Counted from the stretch's first letter, positions 1-8,559 are shown. The stretch: 64,000 nt of DNA from CAZRVH01 sp964624905 (GCA_964624905.1 CAZUYK010000003.1:21154-85153), one strand, 5' to 3'. The notes: a model not told the origin generated them from the letters alone. Made by a program: numbers and translations.

Positions 1-64
1 TACGAAGCGGCGCTTAAGGCGGAGTTAAGGGGAAGTTAAGGAAGCCTTATGGTCCTGGCACGAA

Positions 65-100
65 AGAAGGCCGCTCCCGCGGATGCAGGAACGGCCTTCT
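65..100 (-). terminator. Intrinsic terminator hairpin
   Basis: Inverted repeat AGAAGGCCG (65-73) and CGGCCTTCT (92-100) with an 18-base loop, 19 bases beyond the stop codon of the minus-strand gene ending at 119. On the minus strand the hairpin is followed by a short T-containing stretch (TTTCG), so termination may be only moderately efficient. Bases 1-64 hold a short run of imperfect GTTAAGG-type repeats and nothing else I can name. Confidence 0.65.
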
Positions 101-118
101 ACACATTCTTTCCAGTGC

Positions 119-334
119 TTACTGCGCGTCCGTGGGGGCCGGCGTCGTGACGTTCGGCAGATCCACGTTGATATCCGAACCCGTGTTATTCGCCGCGAAC
201 GGGAACACCTGCAACGCGTAGAGCGCGAAGCCAAGGATGAGGACGACCGCCAGAACGGCTATCACCGTATTCATCGCTGATGAAGCGTCCGAGTCGCTCC
301 TGTGATGTACATCGCGTTCGATGATGGTTGCCAT
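119..334 (-). CDS. Small single-pass membrane protein, 71 aa
   Basis: No family recognised. Residues 1-20 are polar and contain HHRSDSDASS. One membrane segment follows at about 21-44 (core VIAVLAVVLILGFALYAL), then a polar tail rich in Asn, Asp, Thr and Pro that would face outward. A hairpin terminator just after the stop and an intergenic promoter-sized gap upstream (335-489) support a monocistronic gene. An open frame on the opposite strand over the same bases has arginine-rich shadow composition and was not chosen. Confidence 0.6.
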   Translation of the reverse strand: MATIIERDVHHRSDSDASSAMNTVIAVLAVVLILGFALYALQVFPFAANNTGSDINVDLPNVTTPAPTDAQ

Positions 335-489
335 AGGATAGATGGGAAAGAAGTAAATGCTCTGTACTTGTAGACAGAAAACGCGGGCGTTTATGGCAAA
401 ATTACGCTTACAATTTGAACAAATTTTGTATTCATAAAATACGGACCAGAAAAAGAATATTGCATAGGGAATTAAGCCGATAGCTTCCC

Positions 490-495
490 TATGCT
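490..495 (+). promoter_or_regulatory. -10 element, leaderless, for 502
   Basis: TATGCT ends 6 bases before the ATG at 502, which puts the expected transcription start on the start codon. Confidence 0.6.
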
Positions 496-501
496 GTTTC
501 C

Positions 502-1407
502 ATGCGTCGCTCCCCCCTCATCTTCTCTACCGTATTCATTGCATGCCTCGTTCTTGGCGCCTGCCAAGCCGAAGGACGGATGGCTCCTGCGAAAACAGCC
601 TCCGCTTCTTCCGCATCTTCTTCCAGCGCCTTCAGCAAGAGCAGCGTGCGGACGGTCGGATCGCTGTTCCAGAAGCGCGCGGCGGATCGCGGGGGAACGG
701 TCTCGGTCAGCAGCACTTCGCGTGCGGCAACGCCGCCGACCAACAAGTCGATTCCGATCCTTGTGTACCACCATGTACGGCCAACCAAGGGAATGGATAA
801 GAGCACGTGGACATGGAAAATGTCCGTGTCCCCGGAGAATTTCGACAAGCAAATGAAGCACCTGCAAGACAACGGATACACGACGATCGACCTCACGACC
901 TACGTCCAAATCATGAAGGGCGAAACCGACGGCCCCGCAAAGCCCGTTGTCATCACCTTCGACGATAACCAGCCGACCCAGTACGACGCGGCCTTGCCGA
1001 TCATCGAGAAGTACGGGCACATGGCCGTGTTCTATATGGTTTCCAACCGCATCGGCGTGAAGGGCTTCCTGAGCGCCGAACAGATCCTGGATATGCAGAA
1101 GCGCGGCATGGACATCGAATCGCACACCATCGCCCACCGCGTCCTCACCGCCCTTCCGGCGGCGGAAGTGGAACGGGATCTCGCCGAGAGCAAGAAAGTC
1201 CTGGAAGACTTGCTGGGGAAGCCGGTGCTTCACGTGGCGTATCCCGGTACCGCGCACAACCAGACCGTCCGCGACCGCGCGAAGGCCGCGGGCTACGTGA
1301 CGGGCACCATCATGGATCCGCGCAATGCCACGGAAAAGGATGATTTCTTCCGTCTTCCGCGCATCATGATGACGGATGATTCCAACCTTGCTAAGGTTTT
1401 GCCCTGA
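502..1407 (+). CDS. Polysaccharide deacetylase (NodB-type) lipoprotein
   Basis: Carbohydrate esterase family 4-like enzyme expected to remove N-acetyl groups from cell-wall or surface glycans outside the membrane. A lipoprotein signal occupies residues 1-21 with lipobox LGAC (Cys21), then a Ser/Ala-rich linker to about residue 80. The NodB fold follows: ILVYHHV at the start, the metal-site motif TFDDN at about 150 and the H-x3-H pair in SHTIAHR at about 210. The usual motif is TFDDG, so Asn replaces Gly. The C-terminal part with RLPRIMM is typical of the family. The DsbB-like gene starts 18 bases downstream, so the two are probably cotranscribed. Confidence 0.88.
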   Translation: MRRSPLIFSTVFIACLVLGACQAEGRMAPAKTASASSASSSSAFSKSSVRTVGSLFQKRAADRGGTVSVSSTSRAATPPTNKSIPILVYHHVRPTKGMDKSTWTWKMSVSPENFDKQMKHLQDNGYTTIDLTTYVQIMKGETDGPAKPVVITFDDNQPTQYDAALPIIEKYGHMAVFYMVSNRIGVKGFLSAEQILDMQKRGMDIESHTIAHRVLTALPAAEVERDLAESKKVLEDLLGKPVLHVAYPGTAHNQTVRDRAKAAGYVTGTIMDPRNATEKDDFFRLPRIMMTDDSNLAKVLP

Positions 1408-1425
1408 GTATTTCCCCTACGCTCC

Positions 1426-1962
1426 ATGGACTTCACCTCGTCCCTCGTCACCGGTTACTCCGTCCTCACGGTCGGCACGCAGGTCGCCACCCTCCTGCTT
1501 GCGATCTCCCTGCTCGCAAAGCCCCTTTCCTCGTACCTCGCATGGATGAAGGAAAACGCCCTCGCGATCATGTTCGCCGGCGCGCTGCTCGCGACGGTCG
1601 GCAGCCTCTATTTTTCGGAAATCGCAGGCTGGACGCCGTGCGTGAAATGCTGGTACCAGCGCATCTTCATGTATCCGCAAGCGGTGATCCTCCTGGTCGC
1701 GCTTGTAAGGAAAGACCGGACCGTCTCGTATTCCGTCCTAGCGCTCTCGCTTATCGGACTTGTGATCGCCGGGGACCACTACGCAGAACAGCTCAATCTC
1801 GTGCTGAACCCTGCTGATCCCGCGATGCCCTGCGACGAAACGGGCGTCTCGTGCGCACGCACGCCGTTCTTTCACTTCGGATACATCACGATCCCCATGA
1901 TGGCCGCCAGCGTCTTCCTACTAAACGCGCTGCTGTCCTGGACGGTGATCCGGAAGAAGTGA
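1426..1962 (+). CDS. Disulfide bond formation protein, DsbB/BdbC family
   Basis: Membrane quinone-linked oxidoreductase that re-oxidises a DsbA-like thiol oxidase outside the membrane. The 178-residue protein has about five hydrophobic stretches. The first redox pair is C72-V-K-C75 in PCVKCWYQR, a family signature. The second pair is C136 and C143 in the outer loop before HFGYITIPMM. An extra N-terminal hydrophobic segment (10-38) precedes the core. No DsbA homologue is in the window, but the DipZ-like fusion at 10671 and cysteine-rich exported proteins are likely functional partners. The stop is 3 bases from the convergent GerMN gene. Confidence 0.88.
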   Translation: MDFTSSLVTGYSVLTVGTQVATLLLAISLLAKPLSSYLAWMKENALAIMFAGALLATVGSLYFSEIAGWTPCVKCWYQRIFMYPQAVILLVALVRKDRTVSYSVLALSLIGLVIAGDHYAEQLNLVLNPADPAMPCDETGVSCARTPFFHFGYITIPMMAASVFLLNALLSWTVIRKK

Positions 1963-1965
1963 GGC

Positions 1966-2439
1966 TTACGCGTCCCATTCATCGAAGACCTTTCCATCGA
2001 TCGCGTACTGCACCTTCTTGATTTCCGGGAACTGCAGCAATGTCTTTTCGATTGGCTGCTTCGCCATCATCTGGCGCGCGGCTGCGGAGTTCAGGATTTC
2101 CAACGCGGACTGCTTGAAGTTCACCGTCGCCGTTTCACCTTCCACCTTCACGTCGATCAGGTCATCTGCAAGCGCGCGGAGGTCTTCCGACATGCGGGCG
2201 TTCAGGCGGCGGGCCTCGTCCTTGGACGGACCTTTCAGGAGCTCGCGAACGGCGGCTTCGTACAGCATGTTCTCGCGGTAGGAGATGGTGCGTGCGACGA
2301 TGACCGGCTGGTCGTACGTGGCGTTATTCAGATCCCTGAGGCTGTAGTAGTAGAGCTGGACGCCTTTGGATTCGGACGGCGCACAAGCGACGAGAAGGCC
2401 AGCGAGGGCAAAACCGGAGAAGAGGGAGGAGAAACGCAT
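1966..2439 (-). CDS. GerMN-domain lipoprotein
   Basis: Exported lipoprotein with a GerMN fold (sporulation and germination domain), common in non-sporulating bacteria as a surface protein of unknown task. From the chosen start the signal peptide reaches a lipobox ending VAC within the first 20 residues. The core has VRELLKGPSKDE followed by a VNF strand, as in the family, and ends at residue 157. An in-frame ATG at 2457 lies upstream of the -10 hexamer, so the start at 2439 is preferred. The gene is downstream of the Fur and ZIP genes but has its own promoter. Confidence 0.75.
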   Translation of the reverse strand: MRFSSLFSGFALAGLLVACAPSESKGVQLYYYSLRDLNNATYDQPVIVARTISYRENMLYEAAVRELLKGPSKDEARRLNARMSEDLRALADDLIDVKVEGETATVNFKQSALEILNSAAARQMMAKQPIEKTLLQFPEIKKVQYAIDGKVFDEWDA

Positions 2440-2448
2440 AGGAAGAAC

Positions 2449-2454
2449 AGAATA
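2449..2454 (-). promoter_or_regulatory. -10 element for GerMN gene
   Basis: Minus-strand TATTCT ends 9 bases before the ATG at 2439. It lies between the two candidate ATGs and therefore decides for the shorter protein. Confidence 0.5.
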
Positions 2455-2492
2455 CATCGTGGAAAGGAATGAATCCAGTATATCGATCAGTT

Positions 2493-3233
2493 TTACTCAA
2501 GGAACGTCAGGACGAACATCAACCCGATACCGGCGATGAGCGCCACGACCTGGAAGAAGGAATGGAGCGGCTTCGTATGCTTGTGCAACTCGGGCAGAAG
2601 ATCTCCCACGGCGATGTACAGGAAATTTCCGGCGACGAAGGGGAACAGGTAGCGCTCCAAGTCCGGCACGTTACCCTGGAGTCCTACGACGATGGCCGCG
2701 CCGACGACCGACGCCAACGCAGTCAAAAGATTGAGCATCAAGGCGCGCATCTTGCTGTATCCGCTGTAGAGGAGCACGCCGATATCCCCGAATTCCTGGG
2801 GGATTTCGTGCAAGATCACGGCGACGGTCGTCGCGATGCCCGCATTGATGTCCACCAGATAGCTGCTGGCGATGATAAGACCGTCGATGAAATTGTGGGC
2901 GGCGTCGCCGACGAGGCTCATGGTGCCGACGGGATGCATGGCGTAGTCCTCACCGTGGCAGTGCCTCCAGTGAATGAACTTCTCCAGGATGAACGAGAGC
3001 ATGATACCCCCGATAACGAAGAGGGAAGCGGTCGGGAAGAATTCCGGCGAGCCCTCGGCCATTTCCGGAAGAATATGGATGAACACGTCGCCCATAAGCG
3101 CGCCCGCGGCGAAGCTGATAAGGAATGTCAGCACCTCGTGTATCCATTTGTCCTTCAGGAGAAACAAGGAGATGCCCAGCAGGGAAATCGCGCTGACAAG
3201 CAGGACGCTTCCGAAGATGTAGAGGGAAACCAT
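2493..3233 (-). CDS. ZIP family metal transporter
   Basis: Inner-membrane importer of zinc or related divalent cations. The protein has 246 residues and about eight membrane helices. The metal-path helices carry the ZIP signatures GDAAHNFIDG (about 128-137) and HEIPQEFGD (about 161-169). A short His-containing loop (HWRHCHGED) sits between helices 3 and 4, the usual place for a metal-sensing loop. It starts 15 bases after the stop of a Fur-family gene on the same strand, so the regulator and transporter form one operon. That context makes zinc or iron homeostasis the likely role. Confidence 0.9.
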   Translation of the reverse strand: MVSLYIFGSVLLVSAISLLGISLFLLKDKWIHEVLTFLISFAAGALMGDVFIHILPEMAEGSPEFFPTASLFVIGGIMLSFILEKFIHWRHCHGEDYAMHPVGTMSLVGDAAHNFIDGLIIASSYLVDINAGIATTVAVILHEIPQEFGDIGVLLYSGYSKMRALMLNLLTALASVVGAAIVVGLQGNVPDLERYLFPFVAGNFLYIAVGDLLPELHKHTKPLHSFFQVVALIAGIGLMFVLTFLE

Positions 3234-3248
3234 AAAAGAAGGGAGAAG

Positions 3249-3671
3249 TTATTGACAGGAATGGCAGGTACCGAGGATCTCGCTCACGTGCCGGTCGGGA
3301 CGGAACCCGGCGGAACGCGCGACAGCATCTTCTTGTTCGCAAAGGGAATGATCGTGCTTCTCTTCGACTTTTCCGCACGCGTCGCAGTGGAGCAGGACAT
3401 GATGCCCGTGCACGGAGGGGATGTGGCATACGGAATACAGACCATCGTTGGAATGACGATGCACGGCGCCGATCTTTTCCAACAAATCCAGGATGCGATA
3501 CACGGTGACGATCCCGACGGAGCGCGAGCGTTCGCGCGCGATCCATTCGTGCAAATCCTTGGCGGACGCAGGTGCGTCGATACCGCACAAGGCTTCGGCG
3601 ACGAGCCGGCGGGGCGCCGTATCTTTCAGGCCGGTGGCCCGGAACGCGTCGAGGATGGAGACAGATTGCAT
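3249..3671 (-). CDS. Fur-family metalloregulator (Zur/PerR-like)
   Basis: Ferric-uptake-regulator family repressor of 140 residues. The winged helix covers about 1-80, with the family pattern APRRLVAEAL and VTYVRILDLLEK-like helices (actual VTVYRILDLLEKIG). The dimer/metal part has VHGHHVLLHCDACGKVEEK, giving the HHxxxxxxC-x2-C site, and a second Cys pair CHSC at the C-terminus, so the structural zinc site is intact. Coupling to a ZIP importer suggests a Zur-type sensor, but Mn or Fe sensing cannot be excluded. The start at 3671 is fixed by the adjacent -10; a longer frame to 3761 runs through the promoter. Confidence 0.88.
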   Translation of the reverse strand: MQSVSILDAFRATGLKDTAPRRLVAEALCGIDAPASAKDLHEWIARERSRSVGIVTVYRILDLLEKIGAVHRHSNDGLYSVCHIPSVHGHHVLLHCDACGKVEEKHDHSLCEQEDAVARSAGFRPDRHVSEILGTCHSCQ

Positions 3672-3679
3672 GGCTCCGT

Positions 3680-3685
3680 ATGATA
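3680..3685 (-). promoter_or_regulatory. -10 element for fur-like gene
   Basis: Minus-strand TATCAT ends 8 bases before the ATG at 3671. A GGAG lies between them, so a short leader with a ribosome site is also possible. Confidence 0.55.
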
Positions 3686-3863
3686 GGGCGATTTCCCTCC
3701 AAACGCAACTTTTTTCATTTAGATTAAAGAGCCCTAATTGAAGCCATTTTATAAATGACAAAAAACATGAATTCGCTGAATTGCCCGTTTGAAGGAGCAG
3801 GGCTGAAACAGGCCATATCCCCTCTTTAAAATGCCAAACAGACGTGAAATACAGACCAACTTA

Positions 3864-3872
3864 TGCTATAAT
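3864..3872 (+). promoter_or_regulatory. Extended -10 promoter
   Basis: TGCTATAAT is a full extended -10 element with a poor -35 (GTGAAA, 17 bases upstream). It lies 21 bases before the ATG at 3894. It also shows that an earlier in-frame ATG at 3831 is upstream of transcription. Confidence 0.7.
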
Positions 3873-3893
3873 GAAAGGGACCCACACAAACAC

Positions 3894-4550
3894 ATGTACA
3901 TAACAGACCCTCTCCACTTCGTCCCGACATTCCTCTTTATTTTCGTGCTGTCCGTCGTGACGGCGCTCTTTGAGATCCAGATCGAGGGAGCGAACGGATG
4001 GGCAGAGAAATTGCCGACGTGGCGCTACGCACCGGCATGGATCCACCGTTACTTCAACCTGACGGAACTCACCGGATACCACGTGTACCTCACCTGCGTC
4101 CTCCTGTTGCTTTTCCATTTCCCGATCATCCTGACGGGATGGTCTCTGTACGCGGAGCTGACGGCGTTGTCCGGCTACTTCGCGTTCAACGTCATTTGGG
4201 ATTTCCTCTGGTTCGTTTTGAACCCGGCGTACGGTTGGTGCCGTTATGAGAAAAACTCGATTTGGTGGTTCCAGAAATGGGTCGGAAGTTTCCCGTTGAA
4301 TTATTACAGCGCCATGACCGTGAGCCTTCTGTTCGCGGTGATGCGCGGCCTCACGCCCGAGGCGGCCGGAAACGAACTCTTCGGATCCATGGCTATTCCT
4401 TTGCAGCACGCAATGGGCTGGCTGATCGGCATCTCTTTCAACATCGGGTTCATCACGTACATCATCCGCAGGCACGGCAAGTGCAAGCTGCCGAACATCC
4501 CGGACCACAGCATGTCCCCGATGATTACGATGCCGGCGCACGGAAAGTAA
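3894..4550 (+). CDS. Multi-spanning membrane protein of unknown function
   Basis: A 218-residue integral membrane protein, family not recognised. It has about five hydrophobic helices: near 10-28, 62-85, 95-118 and two after residue 145. Aromatic clusters such as FNVIWDFLWFVLNPAYGW and NSIWWFQKWVGSFPLNYY lie at the membrane boundary. The tail is basic and contains RRHGKCKLP and two Met/His-containing turns (HSMSPMITMPAHGK), which could bind metal, though that is speculation. It faces the Fur/ZIP operon across a shared intergenic region but has its own extended -10 promoter. Confidence 0.75.
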   Translation: MYITDPLHFVPTFLFIFVLSVVTALFEIQIEGANGWAEKLPTWRYAPAWIHRYFNLTELTGYHVYLTCVLLLLFHFPIILTGWSLYAELTALSGYFAFNVIWDFLWFVLNPAYGWCRYEKNSIWWFQKWVGSFPLNYYSAMTVSLLFAVMRGLTPEAAGNELFGSMAIPLQHAMGWLIGISFNIGFITYIIRRHGKCKLPNIPDHSMSPMITMPAHGK

Positions 4551-4670
4551 GGATTGATTCAGGGAAGAAAGCCTGTAAGTCCTGGCGTTTTCATGCGTCT
4601 TCTATGGCGTATGAGAACTTCACGCGCACTCCACTGGCCCCATTTGCTCGCTCCGAAGGAAGAACAAATC

Positions 4671-4757
4671 ATGTTCCCCTTTCTCTGGATGGGAACAATC
4701 GCCCTGATGCTGACGACGCTGGCAATCTACGCCTACGCCGCCGTCACGGGATTCTGA
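4671..4757 (+). CDS. Possible 28-aa membrane microprotein
   Basis: Short frame from ATG 4671 coding a nearly all-hydrophobic peptide that begins MFPFLWMGTIALMLTT and ends AVTGF. A purine-rich GGAAGAA lies about 8 bases upstream as a plausible ribosome site. It sits in the 250-base gap between two real genes. The frame continues open upstream to 4554 but that part is Arg-rich and unlikely to be translated. Confidence 0.35.
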   Translation: MFPFLWMGTIALMLTTLAIYAYAAVTGF

Positions 4758-4789
4758 AGCGATCGATTGTCTCGCGTATCGCCGGGCGC

Positions 4790-4795
4790 TAGCCT
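4790..4795 (+). promoter_or_regulatory. -10 element, leaderless, for 4802
   Basis: TAGCCT ends 6 bases before the ATG at 4802. Confidence 0.45.
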
Positions 4796-4801
4796 GTACG
4801 C

Positions 4802-5929
4802 ATGACACACGCACGCCTGTTTCTTGCATCCTTACTCACGCTCGCTTTCCTGCCGACGGCGCAAGCCCAGGTGGAGGACCCTACGAGTGATGATTTTTTC
4901 AAAGCGACGGTCGATGCAATCGTATCCGAACAAACGGACGAGGATCCCTCTTTCCCGCGCACGGTGCAAACGGTGCGCTTCCGGTTGGAAAACGGCGAAA
5001 CGTTCGTACTGGAGTACGACGTGCAGGGCGAGCATGCACCGAAGCTATCGATTGGTGAAACGGTTGTGGCGGAACGGCTGACGAAATCCGACGGATCCGT
5101 GGAATATTTCGTGAAGGAAAAATACCGCCTCACCGGCATCCTGTGGCTGCTCGCGATCTTCGCGGTCGCTGTCGTCGCGTTGGGCGGCAAGACGGGACTC
5201 AGTTCGATCGCCGGTCTCCTCGTGAGTATCGGCATCCTCGTCTTCTTCGTCATGCCGCGCATCATCGCGGGAGGCGACCCCCTCCTCGCCTGCTTCCTGG
5301 GATCCGTCGCCATCGCGTGCACGTCCCTGTACCTCGCCCACGGTTTCCGCAGGAGAACATCCGTGGCATTGGCATCGACGCTCATCACGTTGACGGCGAG
5401 CCTGGCACTGTCCGTCATTTTCGTGACTGTCGCGAAATTATTCGGAATGGGAACGGAGGAAGCGATGTTCCTGCAATCCGGCCAACTGCAAGGAATTGAC
5501 CTGAAAGGACTGTTACTGGGAGGCATCATCATCGGATGTCTCGGCGTGCTCGACGACATCACGACGGCCCAGACCGCCGCCGTGGACGAAATCCGCAAGG
5601 CGAACCCCTCGCTGACGAAATCCAAACTCCGCGCCGCAGGCCTGTCGGTGGGCAAGGAACATATCGCATCCCTCATCAATACGCTCGCACTCGCCTACAT
5701 CGGCACATCACTCCCCCTTTTGCTGCTCTTGCATTCGCAATCGAACCAAGCCTTTCCCGTCTGGGTGACGTTGAACGGCGAATTCCTGGCGGAGGAAATC
5801 GTACGCACGCTGGTGGGAAGCATGACGCTGCTCATCGCGGTTCCCGTCTCGACCTGGATGGCTTCCTTATTGCTGACCAAAGACACGCCCGATGACGGAC
5901 GCGGACACCACCATGTCCATTCTCACTGA
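4802..5929 (+). CDS. YibE/F-like membrane protein
   Basis: Member of the YibE/F family, multi-pass proteins of unknown transport function. A cleavable signal peptide ends near AQA (residue 22). An exported beta-rich domain covers about 23-110 (the stretch ENGETFVLEYDV is typical), and eight membrane helices fill 112-362. The family core GCLGVLDDITTAQTAAVDE is clear near 240-258, followed by GKEHIASLINTLALAYIG. The C-terminus GHHHVHSH is a natural His-rich tail and may bind metal. The stop overlaps the convergent gene at 5923 by 7 bases. Confidence 0.88.
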   Translation: MTHARLFLASLLTLAFLPTAQAQVEDPTSDDFFKATVDAIVSEQTDEDPSFPRTVQTVRFRLENGETFVLEYDVQGEHAPKLSIGETVVAERLTKSDGSVEYFVKEKYRLTGILWLLAIFAVAVVALGGKTGLSSIAGLLVSIGILVFFVMPRIIAGGDPLLACFLGSVAIACTSLYLAHGFRRRTSVALASTLITLTASLALSVIFVTVAKLFGMGTEEAMFLQSGQLQGIDLKGLLLGGIIIGCLGVLDDITTAQTAAVDEIRKANPSLTKSKLRAAGLSVGKEHIASLINTLALAYIGTSLPLLLLLHSQSNQAFPVWVTLNGEFLAEEIVRTLVGSMTLLIAVPVSTWMASLLLTKDTPDDGRGHHHVHSH

Positions 5930-6870
5930 GAAGCAGACGTTCTCCTGCGCCTCCAGTGCGATTCGTAGACCAGCAGCGCCAACGAGGACGCGGCGAGCGG
6001 AATGACGTAGAACAGGATGCGGAACGCCAGCACCGCAGCGAACACCGTTTCGGGAGCGTAGAAGTTGCCGAGTAACAGGAGGACCATCGCGTCGAACACG
6101 CCGATGCCTCCGGGGATCTGCGCGGCGAACGTCACCACCTGCATGATGATGTACAAACCCAGGAACGCGGGCAGGGACAATGCATCGGAAGGCGGCAGGA
6201 GGAAATACAGGACCGACCCCGTCAGGATCACTTCCCCGCCGGACAGGAGGATTTGGGAAAAGGAAATCTTGAACGAAGGGACGTGCACCTCCCTTCCGAA
6301 CACGCGGACATCCTGTCCGGCATGCAGCAACGACGTGGCCAGGTACGCCACTACCGGGATCAGAAGCAACACACCGATCAGTTGGATCGTAGGCACGGGC
6401 AAGAAGATGAGGTGCGCCAACGTATCGGGCGCGATCAGCATCGTCACTCCCGAGATGAGGAAGAGGCAGAGGGTGAACGTCGTGAAACCGAATGCGATGA
6501 TCTTCGCGATTTCCCCCGTATTCAACCCTGCGTCGGAATAGATGCGGTAGCGCACCGCCCCTCCGGTGACGAGCGCGAGGCCGACGGCGTAGCTGAAAAT
6601 GCTGGCGATGAGGGATGCGAAGAAGACCCGGGGGAAACTGACATCATGCTTGAAATACAACACGGCAAGCATGTCGTACGTGCCCATGATCGCGTAGATG
6701 CCCGCCGTGGAAAGAGCGGCATACAAGACGCGGCGAGGCGCGATGCTTTGGAACGACGCCCACACCTCGTTCATATCGTAGGTACGCACCATGTCGAACA
6801 GGACCCATGCCGCCACGGCGAAAATGGCGATACTGACGAACGACCCGATGAGGTGTTTGCGGGAAAGCAT
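5923..6870 (-). CDS. LPG-synthase-type flippase domain membrane protein
   Basis: Integral membrane protein of the lysylphosphatidylglycerol synthase TM family (UPF0104/AglD-like), often involved in moving lipid-linked substrates across the membrane. It has 315 residues and about eight helices. Recognisable family patches are GGAVRYRIYSDAG near 105, and the conserved PGGIGVFDAMVL near 262. There is no C-terminal aminoacyl-transferase domain, so this is the stand-alone flippase type. It starts 5 bases after the GT2 gene on the same strand, and the pair probably acts on the same lipid-linked glycan. Confidence 0.85.
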   Translation of the reverse strand: MLSRKHLIGSFVSIAIFAVAAWVLFDMVRTYDMNEVWASFQSIAPRRVLYAALSTAGIYAIMGTYDMLAVLYFKHDVSFPRVFFASLIASIFSYAVGLALVTGGAVRYRIYSDAGLNTGEIAKIIAFGFTTFTLCLFLISGVTMLIAPDTLAHLIFLPVPTIQLIGVLLLIPVVAYLATSLLHAGQDVRVFGREVHVPSFKISFSQILLSGGEVILTGSVLYFLLPPSDALSLPAFLGLYIIMQVVTFAAQIPGGIGVFDAMVLLLLGNFYAPETVFAAVLAFRILFYVIPLAASSLALLVYESHWRRRRTSASQ

Positions 6871-6875
6871 GGGGA

Positions 6876-7592
6876 TTACCGACGGTGGTCAGCATACTCC
6901 TTCGTCACGGTTTTCTCGAAATACGCCTGCGTGAAGTAATTGATGGCGTACTTCGTGCCAGCGCGGACGAATCCTTCCGCCTTGAGCCTGCGTGCGGACG
7001 AATAGTTGAAGAAGCGAGTGTTCCATTTCACCTTGCCCACCTTGTGCAGGCGTCGCGCGATGTTCGTATCGTCGCCGTAGAACGGGATGCTCGTGTCGAA
7101 TCCCCCGATCTGCACCAATGCGTCGCGCTTCACCACGTGGTTCGCGCCGAGCGCGGCGAATTTCTTGTGCCAGTAGGCAGGCAGGGCACCGGCCATCCAC
7201 CATGCGTAGACCATCGCGCTCTGGACCTTCGGGAGATCGTAGTATTTGAACGGCCCGCTGAGCGACACGATCTCCGGGTCCTTGGCGAATTCATCCTTGA
7301 TCATGGGAATCCATTCGTCGTGGATGCGGCTGTCGGCGTCGATGTAGGCGATGAGATGCCCCTTGGCTTCCTCGAATCCGCGGTGACGGGCGAAACCCGT
7401 TCCCTTGCGATGTTCGTGCACGACCTTCACGCCGGGATACGACGCGGCGACCTCCGCGGTTTTATCCTGGGAGGCATTATTCACCACTATGATTTCGATG
7501 ACGTCGTCCGTCTTATGCCGAAGGACACTTTCGAGGCAGGCCCCGATGAATTGTTCCTCGTTATAAGCGGGAATGACGATACTGATGGTCAT
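6876..7592 (-). CDS. Family 2 glycosyltransferase
   Basis: GT-A-fold, nucleotide-sugar-dependent glycosyltransferase of 238 residues without membrane helices. The N-terminal signature IVIPAYNEEQFIGACLESVL is at 5-24, VVNNASQDKT at 36-45, and the metal-binding D-A-D at 85-87. The acceptor part includes FYGDDTNIARRL, a typical ED-like motif region. It is the first gene of a two-gene unit with the flippase-like protein. A possible -10 (TAAAAT) lies 17 bases upstream, so a short leader of about 10 bases is expected. Confidence 0.88.
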   Translation of the reverse strand: MTISIVIPAYNEEQFIGACLESVLRHKTDDVIEIIVVNNASQDKTAEVAASYPGVKVVHEHRKGTGFARHRGFEEAKGHLIAYIDADSRIHDEWIPMIKDEFAKDPEIVSLSGPFKYYDLPKVQSAMVYAWWMAGALPAYWHKKFAALGANHVVKRDALVQIGGFDTSIPFYGDDTNIARRLHKVGKVKWNTRFFNYSSARRLKAEGFVRAGTKYAINYFTQAYFEKTVTKEYADHRR

Positions 7593-7689
7593 AGGGTTGG
7601 GACCGATCCATTTTACTTGTCTTGTGTTCGGCGGGCAATCAGAATAGGCTTGATGTGGATAGGCTCACTTTCGCCAATAAAGCCTTTTT

Positions 7690-8493
7690 ATGCGTTCCAT
7701 TGCCCACATTTCCGATCTGCACTTCGGCCGCGAGGATCCGGAGATCGCTGAAGCGTTGCTGAAGGATCTGCAATCGTTCCAACCGTCGCTTGTGATCGTG
7801 AGCGGGGACCTGACGCAACGCGCGAGCAAAGTGCAGTTCAAGGCGGCCGCATCCTATTTGAAACGCATCCCCTTCCCTTTGTTCATCGTACCGGGCAACC
7901 ATGATATCCCCCTGTACAACGTCCTCAGGAGATTCATCAGCCCCCTACGCCAGTATAAGAAGCATATTTCCCCCGACGTCGGCCCCCTGTTCAACGACGG
8001 GAAGATCGCTGTGGTGGGAATCAACACCGCGAAGTCCCTCGCGATCAAGAACGGGCGCATTTCCAAAAAACAAATCGGCATCCTGACCGAGAGCATTTCG
8101 ACGATTGAAAAATCGATCTTCACCATCGTCGTCACGCATCATCCGCTCATCACCCCGCACGCGAAGCGCATGCAAAAATTCGTCATCCGGTCGAACATGG
8201 CGCTCAACGCCCTGGACGAAAGCGGCGTCGATCTGCTTCTTTCGGGCCACAAGCACAAAACGTACCACGGCGACATCCGCGATCTGCGCCCCACCACCAA
8301 GTGTTCGATGATCCTCGCGCAGGCAGGCACGGCGATATCTGAACGCAGGCGCAACGAACCCAACGCCTACAACGTCATCAAGGTGAAGAAGTCGACGGTA
8401 CAGGTGATCGTGAGATCGTTCGACGATGGCACATTCCGCACCATCGCGGAAACGACGTACGTGAGAAAGGACAACAAGTGGATGACGGCCTGA
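7690..8493 (+). CDS. Calcineurin-like metallophosphoesterase
   Basis: Cytosolic dinuclear-metal phosphoesterase, class III cyclic-nucleotide phosphodiesterase-like. The full set of metal motifs is present in order: SDLHFGR (8-14), SGDLTQR, GNHDIPLY, THHPLITPH and GHKHKTYHGD. The protein has 267 residues, as usual for single-domain members. Substrate cannot be told; cAMP, a nucleotide or a phospholipid headgroup are all possible. It stands alone between a divergent GT2 gene and the DedA-PAP2 fusion. Confidence 0.88.
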   Translation: MRSIAHISDLHFGREDPEIAEALLKDLQSFQPSLVIVSGDLTQRASKVQFKAAASYLKRIPFPLFIVPGNHDIPLYNVLRRFISPLRQYKKHISPDVGPLFNDGKIAVVGINTAKSLAIKNGRISKKQIGILTESISTIEKSIFTIVVTHHPLITPHAKRMQKFVIRSNMALNALDESGVDLLLSGHKHKTYHGDIRDLRPTTKCSMILAQAGTAISERRRNEPNAYNVIKVKKSTVQVIVRSFDDGTFRTIAETTYVRKDNKWMTA

Positions 8494-8545
8494 GAATTCC
8501 TGGCGAAAAACAGATCAATCGTATGAAATAGGAGTTACCTCGGAG

Positions 8546-8551
8546 TACAAT
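8546..8551 (+). promoter_or_regulatory. -10 element, leaderless, for 8560
   Basis: TACAAT ends 8 bases before the ATG at 8560. Confidence 0.6.
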
Positions 8552-8559
8552 CCGTACCA

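Noticed and set aside
2469..3683. A 404-codon open frame on the plus strand over the ZIP and Fur genes
   Set aside because: It is antisense to two clear families, and its translation is a His/Asp/Glu/Arg-rich shadow without any motif.
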